From the NCBI GenBank assembly GCA_949751835.1, contig CATKHK010000016.1:492522-556521 (forward strand): a stretch of DNA of 64,000 nt, in the 5' to 3' direction. The DNA is from Blepharisma japonicum. Lineage: Eukaryota > Ciliophora > Heterotrichea > Heterotrichida > Blepharismidae. A model generated the notes under the pieces. The model did not search any database. It was not told the DNA's origin and saw only the letters and a list, made by a program, of their open reading frames with translations. Of the stretch, positions 21,306 to 31,355 are shown in pieces; position 1 is the stretch's first letter, and each line of letters begins with the position of its first letter. The translations under genes and the position numbers were made by a program.

Positions 21306-22379
21306 TTACGAAGTTATTGATATGTCGAAGCTAACAATTTTATTGGTGTATGGACTTTCTTCAGGTGAGCTCCAATTCCAGGTCTCCCCAAAATTTTTGG
21401 AATTTTTTAAGATGCTGTTTTTCTTTAGGCCAGCTTCATAAATTCTCGCAATTTTGTCCATTTCGAGCTTTTTTTGTGTAATTATTTCGTCAGTTTCCCT
21501 CAGAAGCTTCATATCAAGGCTGATGTTCTGATGAGGCTTGAAGGAAAAATCTTTATTTATTCCGATCTGGTTCTCGATTTCTTCAATTGGGAGAAATCTC
21601 GCAGGTTTTTTCGTATAGTTTTTGCTTCTTGATTGCAACTTTCTGATACCATCATGATGGTGGGGGGTAATTGAAGGCACTATTTTCGGGTCATTCGTAT
21701 TTTCTCTTGTGGTTAGAGCTCGTTGGTGCTTCGGGGCGTATTCTTGGATTAGCTTTTCTTCAGGGATTTTTATAGGAGGCAGCTTATCTTCCATAAACGC
21801 TTGTTCACCTCTTAAGATTTTGGCATCTACTAAGGCTTCTAAGTGTCGGATTTCGACAGATATTTTCGGTCTAATATATTTCTGCTTTTTTTCTTTTGGT
21901 CTTGTATTTTCTGCAAATCTCTCTGGAATTTTGAATTTCATAGTAGGAAGCTTTTTATCCTTTAATTTTATTTGATTTGGTACGTTATTCGTGTTTTCCT
22001 TTAATAATTGTAATTTAACTCGGTTTAAGATACATTTCCCAGTATTTTCAAAATCTCTCGAAATTAGCTCATCGCACTGAGTTGACACATTTATGCGTTC
22101 TTGGCTAGACTCATCAGTAGGCGGCTCAGTAGAATGACTCCTAGGGTTCGAGTTGATGAATTTTCCTGTATTTTGCTTTTGCAGTATGTGCAACAGCGAA
22201 TTCTGCATTAAGTTGAACGAGAACTGGTTTGTCGGTGTATTATGCGAAATTGTGCGGCTCTTTTGATGTTTCGGTGTTTTTACTGATCAATTTGCAGCAG
22301 GGGAACAAGAAAACTGCCTACTATGCCGAATTGAGAATTTGTTAGATGACAAATTAAGTGTGGCTTCTTTATCCTGCAT
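21306..22379 (-). CDS. Unknown basic protein
   Basis: 357 residues, no domain recognised. The frame opens MQDKEATLNLSSNKFSIRHS and passes one TGA (Trp, AANWSVKTPK) before the rest of the protein. It is Lys/Arg/Asn-rich and probably largely disordered, with a helical stretch near residues 290-325 (MKLLRETDEIITQKKLEMDK) and the ending FDISITS. There are no membrane segments. It is divergent from the gene at 22511 (131 bp between ATGs), which is of the same style (short basic disordered protein); the two could share a promoter. Function unknown; a cytoskeletal or basal-body protein would fit the composition but is a guess. Confidence 0.65.
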
Positions 22380-22510
22380 ATTAATTTTATCACCTTTGTT
22401 ATCATGAATGGATATTATTTACAGTATTTATCAATTTTTCTTATAAATAAGCTGAGTACACGCACACGTTTATAGGAAAAATTTTTATTAAAGTTATTAA
22501 TTCACAGTAA

Positions 22511-23263
22511 ATGGATCTCTTAAAATTCAATTCAAGACCAAATGAAACAGATAGGTGCAACAGCAGCTCTCCGGTCACTAAACTTTCGGAACGCAGCTAT
22601 ATAAAGAAAATAGAAAAAATCTGCAAGTCGCCTAATGATTCTTGCGATTCTAATATCAAGACTGTACCTTCAGATCATTATTTGGAGAGAAGATTCAAGC
22701 CTTATCATAGGGCTTCTCGACAAGTGAATTCAGTGATTAAGACTTTTAATAGAAGGAGAAGTCCTTATTTTGACCAAGCCAAAGAAGATTTAAACACTTT
22801 TTTACAAAAAATGCCGTCGAACGATCAATTCGCGAAATTCCCAATTCCACCAAAAATTAATGAAGATAAAAAAATTCAGTCACAGCGATCTTTGAGGTCA
22901 GAAAACCAACGTAGCAGAGAAAATTCGTTAAGAGAAATAAGCCCGAAAACTCGGCGGTTTTTAATATCACAAAGTCTTAGCAATAATTCGGCTAAGATGT
23001 ATCAAGATTCTTTACAAGAGTATAAGATTGTAGAGTCAATATCAAGCATTCATAGTAAAGGGCCGATTTCTAAGTTTAAGCTTAGAAATCACCAGAGATA
23101 TAGATCATTAGAATTTGGGCTAAATATAAGCAAAATTTCAGATAATTCGTTAGAAAAGTTCTCTGTGATCCATTCACATGAGCTATCTAACTCAGCTTCC
23201 CCAAACAAAAAAAAGCCCAAGCAGCTGCTGGTTCATCTAGGAGTGAATTTATCAGAAAATTAA
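22511..23263 (+). CDS. Unknown basic, Ser/Arg-rich protein
   Basis: 250 residues, no domain recognised and no TGA codons. It begins MDLLKFNSRPNETDRC. Rich in Ser, Arg and Lys with scattered SP and RSP motifs (RRRSPYF, SENQRSRENS, EISPKTRRF), consistent with a disordered phosphoprotein. It ends PKQLLVHLGVNLSEN and TAA. The upstream region is shared with the divergent gene at 21306-22379. The convergent amino-acid permease ends 53 bp downstream. Confidence 0.65.
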   Translation: MDLLKFNSRPNETDRCNSSSPVTKLSERSYIKKIEKICKSPNDSCDSNIKTVPSDHYLERRFKPYHRASRQVNSVIKTFNRRRSPYFDQAKEDLNTFLQKMPSNDQFAKFPIPPKINEDKKIQSQRSLRSENQRSRENSLREISPKTRRFLISQSLSNNSAKMYQDSLQEYKIVESISSIHSKGPISKFKLRNHQRYRSLEFGLNISKISDNSLEKFSVIHSHELSNSASPNKKKPKQLLVHLGVNLSEN

Positions 23264-23316
23264 TGCTAAGATATATAAATTTAAACGTATTAAATTCTAA
23301 TTTTATATGTAATGAA

Positions 23317-24528
23317 TTATAATTCTTTATCATTACTTGTTAAGATCAAACCCTTTAATTCAGGATTAATGCTGCAAATAAATACCAAAAATAGGACTAT
23401 CGAGACTCCATACAAAATCTTTTTAAACATCGGACCATCCTCTTTAATATAGAATAAATAAGGATTCAAAACACAAAAAATAAAAAGCATGATTCTTCTA
23501 AATGTAATAAGCAAAGGAATATTATCAAACGAAAAAAACACAACTCCAAACAGCAGCAAGCCTGTAAAGATCATTAATGGCGGCCTTCTATTAAAAGCTT
23601 CTTCAGTGAAATGCTTTTCTTTATACTCTATTAAATGTGCCAATGATACTCTAACAGGATTCAGTACAAGTAGTGCCAAAATAAATAGAGAAATAATTAA
23701 AGCAACAAGACCTGTAAAAATCGACCAGCTGAATGGAATTTCTTTTAGGTTTTCTAAATCAAGACTGACATGAATCATTGACATCAAATTTAAATTTCCT
23801 AAGTGATACCTAGATCCCAGCCATGCTGCTGAAGAAGATACCAAGAAGGCAGTCCACAAGCCATATTTTATTGCTTTTCCCGTCACATCAGCATCATTAA
23901 CATCATAATACAATAGTGCTATTCCATGAATGGAATTAAAAGCCTCTATAGCACTTCACACAATCTCATCAGCCTCTTCAAAGTTATATACTGGCACTGA
24001 TAATGTCTTGATTTTATCGTTAAATAATACATCACTAATTGCAAGCCATATAAAATATATTCACCCAGCTAAATTTAGTAATGAAATTCATCTAAAAGAT
24101 TTGAATCCTTTATAATTCCCACACACTAATAGCAAGAAGCACAAAATTAAGACTGTATATTGTTTAAATTGTTTTGAATCTTCATTTCTGGTGAGGGTTC
24201 AGTTTATAAGAAATTCTATCAGCTTTGCCTCTCGAATTATCATAAGACATAGGAGAAGATAAATGTGACAAACTATTAGGGCCGAGCAAAATAGCGAAAA
24301 ATATTGCCCGTAGAAGTTGCTGATCAAGATATGCAAATGTGAACTGGCTCCCTTTTTCATCAAGTCAATGAGAAATAGGTAGATGCTCAAAAAATAAAAA
24401 GGTACAGCACAGAGAACAATTATGCTCAGTAATCAGCCTGATTGAGACATAGCCATCGGTAAAGCCATGATGCCTCCTCCAATAGTCAAAGCACAGAAGA
24501 TTGAGAAAGCTTCAAAAGTGTTTAACAT
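23317..24528 (-). CDS. AAAP-family amino-acid permease, copy 1
   Basis: 403 residues with about ten or eleven hydrophobic helices. It opens MLNTFEAFSIFCALTIGGGI; a GGG-I-M-x-L-P motif in helix 1 is typical of the amino acid/auxin permease (AAAP, SLC32/36/38) superfamily. Five in-frame TGA codons are read as Trp, all at positions where Trp is reasonable for a membrane protein, so a standard-code reading would fragment the gene. The family moves neutral amino acids with protons or sodium across plasma or lysosomal membranes. A paralogue lies at 26115-27272 on the same strand. Confidence 0.85.
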
Positions 24529-26114
24529 TTTTATAGAATCAAATAGCTAATTGATCAATAATGGCAAATTCATGAAAATACAATTAAAATCAAATATTTT
24601 TTTTTCAAGTATTTTGTATAAACATATAGGAAAAATTTATGAACTTTTCTGTTGTATTAATAACAATAATTCTATTGAAAACTTACTATTTTAAGAATAT
24701 AAATGCAGTGAAATAACATTGAAAAAAAGGAGCCTAAAAATCGCCCATGCTATAAGTATATGCAAGGGTTTATTTAATAAATTTTTTATTTTGAAGAAAT
24801 CAATGCTATTAGCGTGATTGCTACTTTTAACTTGAAATGCATTTCAATCGATAGGCACTCATGGGAAGATAATATTTAAAATATTTTTTAAATATTTTAA
24901 ATCAATAATCCCTTGGCTTGGTTTTTCAGATATTCCATCCATTTAAATTATCTAAATCTTTAAAAATAATGGGAGCGCTAAGCTATTTTCTGATTGATTA
25001 TGGGCATTACATATTTTAAAATGTCACACTCTAGAAGTGTTTAGAGATCCACCTATGTTATAATTCGTCAAGGACCGCTGCAATTGCAATTCGTATGACT
25101 GTGCTTTCACTTTTATATAGATATTGCTTCAATGATGTCGTGGAAAGCTTAGCAATCCGAAAAAGACAAGTTTTACCAAGCGCAAAGCTTTAAAAAGTAT
25201 GAATTCCTATAAGAGACCAAATAAATATAAAACTTTGGGAAAGTATAAATCCCTGTGAGAATCCTGGAATATCATCACAAATGTTACATATGGGAGCACC
25301 TATATCAGTGATGCTGATGGGTAAAAAAAATTTTTTGACTAGTCAAAAGGTAATGCTGTTGCATCTAAAGCAATTCATTTAAGACAATATTATGCAGAGA
25401 TTCCAAGAGACTTAACAGGAAATCACTTACTTATAATAAAACACTCGATTCAGGGGTAATTTAGTAGAAATTACTTTAAAAATAACCTTGACTGATGATG
25501 AGCCAATAGTTACGAATGCATTTACGATTTCTAATTTGACTGTGCTATGAAATATATGAAGAAAAATGAAAAAATCACATCAAAAATTAGGAATTCATGA
25601 TATGATTCATAAAATGGTATAGCCTTTAGCAATTGTGTATCTTTTATAGATTAAAGCTGCTATTAATTTGTATCTTTGAGTACAACTTTTGGAGATCTTA
25701 AAGAAAATTTAAAAAAGGCTCTACAAGAGAACTTGACTCTTAAAAAAGATGTAGAGAAGCTCAAAGAAAAACTTGAAATCGCTAAAATAAAGCTGGAATT
25801 AAATACTGATAAGAATTGGCTTCGAATTACTCAATGCCAAGCATCTGCAATCGAAACGATGCTAAATCGCAATCATCTGTAATTTTAATAAACTTTAAAT
25901 GTAATATTTACCTTCATTTAAAAGCACGTTTTCCTCGCTGTCTAAAATATTTTAGACTTTTAAAATCACTTGTTTTATTATCTTTATCTTATTCCTTAAT
26001 GCATAAACAATGAATGGCAAACTGATTAAATACCAAAGGTGGATGCAAGGCACCCTTATCTACCTTTTCGCATATTAAATTAACGAGTTTATCATATTAT
26101 TTATTCTATTTCTC
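24529..26114. other. Intergenic between the two permeases, with decayed coding scraps
   Basis: About 1.6 kb. Short protein-like runs occur on the plus strand around 25240-25560 (NIITNVTYGSTYISDADG, then LTDDEPIVTNAFTISNLTV) but are broken by TAA/TAG and frame changes. A better fragment, 25676-25882, is entered separately. The segment looks like a gene graveyard inserted between duplicated permeases. Confidence 0.4.
25676..25882 (+). pseudogene. C-terminal coiled-coil relic (shared family with 45-47 kb)
   Basis: An open run of 68 codons without an ATG at its head, ending TAA. It reads LKEN..., then LTLKKDVEKLKEKLEIAKIK and ITQCQASAIETMLNRNHL at the C-terminus. The same ending pattern (QAPAIEDMLRKQ and ITQNQLLIIKDLSENNR) appears in broken frames on the minus strand near 45330 and 46600, with LDLKKAIEKLKEN upstream of the latter. 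The three are therefore copies of one coiled-coil gene family in various states of decay. This copy has lost its 5' part. Whether any intact copy exists lies outside the window. Confidence 0.5.
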
Positions 26115-27272
26115 TTACCAACCCATTCCATAAATGCAAGCAAAAAACAAAAACCCTATCCAGATCCCAAAAGCGATTTTCTTTACTAAAGATTTATCAA
26201 CCATCATATAAATCAAAAATGGATAACAAAGGCAAAATAGCAGTTTTGAAACTTTTCTCACAAACTGGAAATCAGTCAAATCAAAAGAAAAAATCAACGG
26301 TAAAACCATGCTAACTATCAATATTGAATAAGTAATGAGATGATGCTCGAGTTTATTATAGCTGAAATAAACCCCCTTCACCAATTGGTTGACTGAGAGT
26401 CTTGCTGGGCTTATCAATAAAAGAATTGAGAAAACCAAAGCAGCAATAATCCCTATAATCCCGATAACCATAAAATAATCAATTTCTCTCTTTAAATTTG
26501 CATTATTAATGCTGAAATGGACCAATGATAGATCTGTGATTGATCCTTTGTGGAAGTTTGATCCTAGTATTCCTGATACTGAAAACAGCAAAAACGAAAT
26601 AATAAGTCCTTTTGTAATTGATTTCCTAATTAAAACGCTGTCTTGTGTTTCTTGATAAATAATAGGGACACACTGGATTGCATTAAAAGATTCAATGGCT
26701 GTCCACAAAATATCAGTGCTGTTATTCATCTCAATAGCAGGTGGGTCTGTTTCCCTTACATTCCCAAATAAAATATCTTTAAGTGCTAGCAAAATTAAAT
26801 AGACCCATGCAAAAAATATGAAGATTGGGATATATTTCAGTGTATGAAGCCGTATATATGACCCAAAAATAAATAAAGGAATAGAAATTATCATGATGAC
26901 AAGCGTGTCTACCCATAATGTAAAATCTTCTTTAGAAAAAATCCCTATTCAAGCAGTAACGAATTTGAATAATTCCATTATACGGATAAAGTGGATACTC
27001 ATAAGAAGCACGCAGTGGATACAAATTGCAACCAGAACTCCCCTGGCAGGCCAAATACCGTAGTAGAATTTGACTACTGCAGCGTAGTTGTGGTTAGCAG
27101 AGCCTTCGATAGCGTAGATCAAGGAATTGTAAATTATTCAATATGTGAAACAAATAAGGCAAAATACAGTAATGCTGAGCAACCATCCAGAATTCATCAT
27201 GGCCTTAGGTAAACCCATAATCCCACCTCCAACTGTAAAAGCAATGAAGGTGTAAAGAGGTGTATTCTTCAT
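26115..27272 (-). CDS. AAAP-family amino-acid permease, copy 2
   Basis: 385 residues, paralogous to the gene at 23317-24528. It opens MKNTPLYTFIAFTVGGGIMG with the same helix-1 GGG-I-M-G-L-P-K motif. About ten hydrophobic helices follow. Shared inner features are the DILWTAIESFNAIQ segment (copy 1: EIVWSAIEAFNSIH), then ARLSVNQLVKG (copy 1: VRVSLAHLIE). Two in-frame TGA codons are read as Trp (FTYWIIYN and TAWIGIF). Stop TAA after GMGW. Amino-acid transport is the family role; substrate unknown. Confidence 0.85.
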
Positions 27273-29124
27273 CTTTAAAGATCTACTAAATACTTATTTT
27301 ATTTCACATAAGCAATTTATTAAATTCTATTAAGCTATTTTTCATTAATTTAATGCAATTGCAATGCATTGCTGTCTTTTGCTAGCTTCGTGCAGTTCTT
27401 TTGAAAATTAAAATAAGCTTGAGATTCGAAGCCTATAATAAATAAATAATACGCATTTTAGAATAGTTTAGTAACAGATTTTGACTTAAATAATCATGAA
27501 TATTTATTAAAATTTCAATCATTTTGACAACTTAAAAAAACACTTTATTTTCTGATAAATGGCTAACTCAAATTATAAGCTATTCTTCATAAAATCTTAA
27601 TAATAAGCAATTATAGTTTTATCAGTTTCAATTTTGAGATTTAATCCAATTAAAATCAAATACTATTCATCTGGCAGATAGATTTTTTCAAATTCAAAAA
27701 CATTTTCAATCTTATCCGAGAATTTCTTAGACATAATCTTTGGCTCATATAATCATTATTAAATCCTATATTGAGCTTTTTCATTAACTTAAAATTTGAT
27801 TTCTTACTGTTAACTTTTAGACTGAAGTCAATTCAAATAATTATGAATTTGATAAGGATTCAAATAATTGAGATCGGGACTTCTCCATTTTTGAAAAATT
27901 CTAGGCCATTAGAAAAGCCTGTTTTAATTAAAACCGTCTGAAAATTCAGATATTTTATATTAAGTTAGTCAAAAATCGAAGTATAATGCACTAAACACGG
28001 GTTTAGCTTCAGAGTTTCTAAGTTGGTTAATCTACACTAGCTTAGAAACTTACTCAGAGTGTTGGTAAAGCTGTCCTCAAATTTAATTGAGTAATATTCG
28101 AAGAGTTGAAGTGGCTAAAAAAAGCCATCTAAATTAGCATATAGGATATATTTGTAATCAAATATTTCTTTTATTTTATTAATCAGCTCTTTATCATTAA
28201 AGTTGATGATATCAGCTAAAATTATAGCTGAATCTACTCCATATGATGTTAAACATTTTTGATTAAGAGATTTATCCTCTTCTTTGCCTTTATAGGTTTA
28301 GCGAGATTATTATTAAAAACTAAGTGATCAATCAAGCCTATCCTTAAATAAATTGCTATTTTGGTAATTATTAAGATAATATCTTAAATTAATGATTTTC
28401 TGAAACGCACGAATATATTGTATTTAGTATTAAATTACTGCTTAAAATAGAAAACTTGGTGAAATATTTCAAGCTTAAAAGAGCAGAATTTATTTAATCA
28501 TAAAAATCAAAGTCATCAGAAGCAAGCCATTTTCCCACTTTGTGACGACGAAGCCAAGCCATATTTAATAATTTTCTTGCAGCTACTTAAGTAGCTCAAT
28601 TCATTTTGGAGCCCTCTCATACAAGCAAGCGAGATGAAAAGCTAAATTGAAGTTTAATGACTGATCTTGACATTTTAATTTCAAAAATGCAACAAAAAAA
28701 AATTTATTTGAAAAAATAAAAATTAACAATTAGAAGCGTTTATCTACCCAACTTCTATTTTTCTTTTGAAATCTGCAATTTAATCAGTTTGAAACTTAAA
28801 TTTGCCTTCAAAGCAATCTCCTCTCAAAAACCCAAAAATTTTTAACTGACACTTCACATTTAAGCCTCCTGAAATCTTCAATCTTCACGAAAACACCTCC
28901 TTTCTTTTTTCCTCAAAAAGTCTTATTCCTCCAAATTCTTCCTTTCTTTTAAACTGAATTTTCCTTAACCTTCAAATTTTAAACCCAAAATTTCACCCCA
29001 CACCTTCTACTAAAATAAATCCATAATTCATATCTAAATCTTCTTCCTAGCCACAAATGGTGGCCTTCAAAGGCCTACCAACTGTTAATCTCTTTCAATC
29101 TATTAAAACTTTATAATTATATAA
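27273..29124. other. Long intergenic, no firm feature
   Basis: About 1.85 kb of AT-rich DNA between the permease and the kinase. One minus-strand open run (28115-28297, about 60 codons: CLTSYGVDSAIILADIINFN, then ELINKIKEIFDYKYILYANL, ending TAG) looks protein-like but has no ATG and starts right after a TAA. It may be the last exon of a dead gene. No RNA gene seen. Confidence 0.4.
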
Positions 29125-30561
29125 ATGTCAGCTATCGATAACTATCGAATCTTAGGCCATTTGGGTCACGGTACTTATGGCCAGGTTAAGCGTAAAATCT
29201 AAATAGTTGCTGAGCATCTTTCGAGCTCTACAAACGTCGCCATCAAGGTCCTAAAAAAGCGAGTCATCCTCGAGAAAAATATGGTCTCCAAGGTAAAACG
29301 AGAAATTCAAGTACTCAAGCTGTTCCATCATCCTCATATAATCCGACTCTATGAAGTGATAGAAACCCCAAAAAGCCTTGTCCTAGTTCTCGAGTATCTC
29401 CCAGGAGGCGAGCTTTACAATTTGATAGATCGGTATGGGAAACTCCATGAAGATCAGGCACGCAACTATATTCAGCAGATCCTTTCTGGGCTTGCTTATT
29501 GTCACTCTCACAGAGTGGCCCACAGAGATATAAAGCCAGAAAACCTCCTGCTTGATATTCATGGGAACGTTAAAATAGCCGACTTTGGACTTGCAAACCT
29601 GATGCCTGATGGCAACTTCTTGAAAACATCCTGTGGGACACCCAATTATGTTGCCCCTGAAGTCATTTCGGGGTATCGGTATTGTGGGCCTGAAGCCGAT
29701 GTCTGGAGTACTGGCGTTGTCTTGTTTGCCTTGTTGGCAGGGAGTTTACCGTTTGACGATGTGTCGATCCCTGCGCTGTTCACAAAGATTAAAAGTGGGA
29801 ACTTCGTGATGCCTTATCATTTTTCAGAGCCTGTGAAAGACTTGATTATGAGGATGCTGACCCCAGACCCGATCGCAAGAATAACGATACAGCAGATACA
29901 AAGCCATCCGTGGTTGACTCATAAGGTGCCAAAACACCTGAGCTCAAATGTGTACATTAAAAGAAAATATAAAATTTCAGAACCACTTATAGATGAAGAA
30001 ATCCTTCAACAAGCCCTGGTTCTTACTCGCAAACAAGGGATGGACAAGAAATTTGCCCGTGACAGAATTTTGAAGCGAAAAAGTGACAGCATAGTTGTAT
30101 GCTACGAAATTTTGTTAGATCAAAAGTTATCAGGTAGTACCTCAAAGTATAATATTACTGCTAATCATACCCCTCTATTTAAACAAGAGTCGTGTGAGGT
30201 TTCCACTGCTGAGTTGTCCACGATCGCATCATCAAGGTGTGACTCCTCCGAGATCGTACCAGCAGTTGAGGATCCTAATAACTGGGCGTTTGGGATAAAG
30301 TCAACCCTTGAACCTTCTCAGTTTTTGTTGAATCTCCAATTAGCGCTTCGTGATGCTGGCTTGGAGTGAAAGTCGACATCAGCCTTTAGTCTGAATGTCA
30401 AATCAGTTGATTGTAGGAAAGACCTGAAAATGCGAGCAGACATTTACAGGCACGAGGGGTCGTTTGTTGTTGATTTCAAACTTAGGAATGGAGTAGTCAT
30501 GATATTCCTTGACGTTATCCAGCAAGTCTATAGTCAGTTGAAAGGGCTTGCTTGCAAATAA
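29125..30561 (+). CDS. SNF1/AMPK catalytic alpha subunit
   Basis: 473 residues after removing one 15-nt intron (29192-29206). Exon 1 encodes MSAIDNYRILGHLGHGTYGQ (Gly-rich loop); the intron contains an in-frame TAA and TAG. The kinase domain (about 8-260) has VAIKVLKK, HRDIKPENLL, DFGLAN and the activation loop KTSCGTPNYVAPE, whose Thr is the LKB1-type phosphosite in SNF1/AMPK. A helical UBA/autoinhibitory-like region follows (DEEILQQALVLTRKQGMD). A TGA read as Trp (GLEWKSTSAFSL) leads into the KA1-like C-terminal domain (DFKLRNGVVMIFLDVIQQVY), ending TAA. It is the central energy-stress kinase; partner beta and gamma subunits are not in the window. Confidence 0.88.
29192..29206 (+). other. 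15-nt spliceosomal intron in the SNF1-like kinase
   Basis: GTAAAATCTAAATAG. Removing it joins VK to LAEHLSSSTNVAIKVL in frame and restores the kinase N-lobe. Left in, it gives TAA and TAG stops. Canonical GT...AG at the 15-nt length typical of heterotrich ciliates. Confidence 0.92.
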
Positions 30562-31079
30562 GATTTAATAATCTTAAAATTTTATGTTTATAGGATTTTT
30601 TGTAATTTTTGGAGTTTTTGTGTGTTTTCTTGATATATTATTTTAAAAAATAGAAATCGAGTTTTTGCTGGTTTTTTCTTATCAATTGATATTTTATGAG
30701 TTATTAACACTGACTGAATTCAAGCAATGAGATTTATTGAGTTTAGATAAGGCATGAATATCTGGAAGATTTCGAAAGATTGCTTTTAAAATAGAATCGA
30801 AATTAAGTTCTAAATAGGATATAAATAAAAAAAATGATTATTTTTAAAATGAAATTTACTTGCATGATTCTTAAATGATATTTATGAATGTCCTAAAATA
30901 GTTTAAGAATTATAACTTATCATAATGATAGAATAGTTGTTTAAAATAAATCTCAGAAAGAGCAAACTTTAAATTGCTTATAAATATTTTTGCATCTTAT
31001 CGTTAATAAAATAAAAAATTGCATAGAAACCCAAGATCTTTTAAGTTCATCTATTTAAAAACAAAGCAAAACTAAAAAA
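30562..31079. other. Intergenic, no feature seen
   Basis: About 520 bp of AT-rich DNA between the kinase stop and the tRNA pair. No gene or RNA motif recognised. Confidence 0.6.
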
Positions 31080-31152
31080 CGCCCACTGGGGGGCTCGAAC
31101 CCCCGACCACCAGCTTAAGAGGCTGGCGCTCTACCGACTGAGCTAAACGGGC
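31080..31152 (-). tRNA. tRNA-Lys (anticodon CTT)
   Basis: 73 nt, full cloverleaf: acceptor GCCCGTT/AGTGGGC (with G-T wobbles), D stem GCTC/GAGC, anticodon stem CCAGC/GCTGG with loop CTCTTAA (anticodon CTT, codon AAG), T stem GGGGG/CCCCC with TTCGAGC loop. No intron. CCA is not encoded, as is normal in eukaryotes. Closely related to the next tRNA. Confidence 0.96.
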
Positions 31153-31210
31153 TATACCTTCTACTTTGCAACTCAATAAATACCCCATTTCACTTCCACT
31201 GCATAAAAAA

Positions 31211-31283
31211 CGCCCACCGGGGGGCTCGAACCCCCGACCACCAGCTTAAAAGGCTGGCGCTCTACCGACTGAGCTAGACGGGC
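31211..31283 (-). tRNA. tRNA-Lys (anticodon TTT)
   Basis: 73 nt cloverleaf with acceptor GCCCGTC/GGTGGGC, anticodon loop CTTTTAA (anticodon TTT, codon AAA). Differs from the upstream copy at only three bases: the wobble base of the anticodon and both members of the 7:66 acceptor pair (T-A there, C-G here). The two are tandem, 58 bp apart, on the same strand. Confidence 0.96.
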
Positions 31284-31355
31284 TGGTATCTCTATATATC
31301 CTCTTCTTAAATACCTATTTTAAAAGAATCTAGCTTTAATTCTTAATTAAAATCC

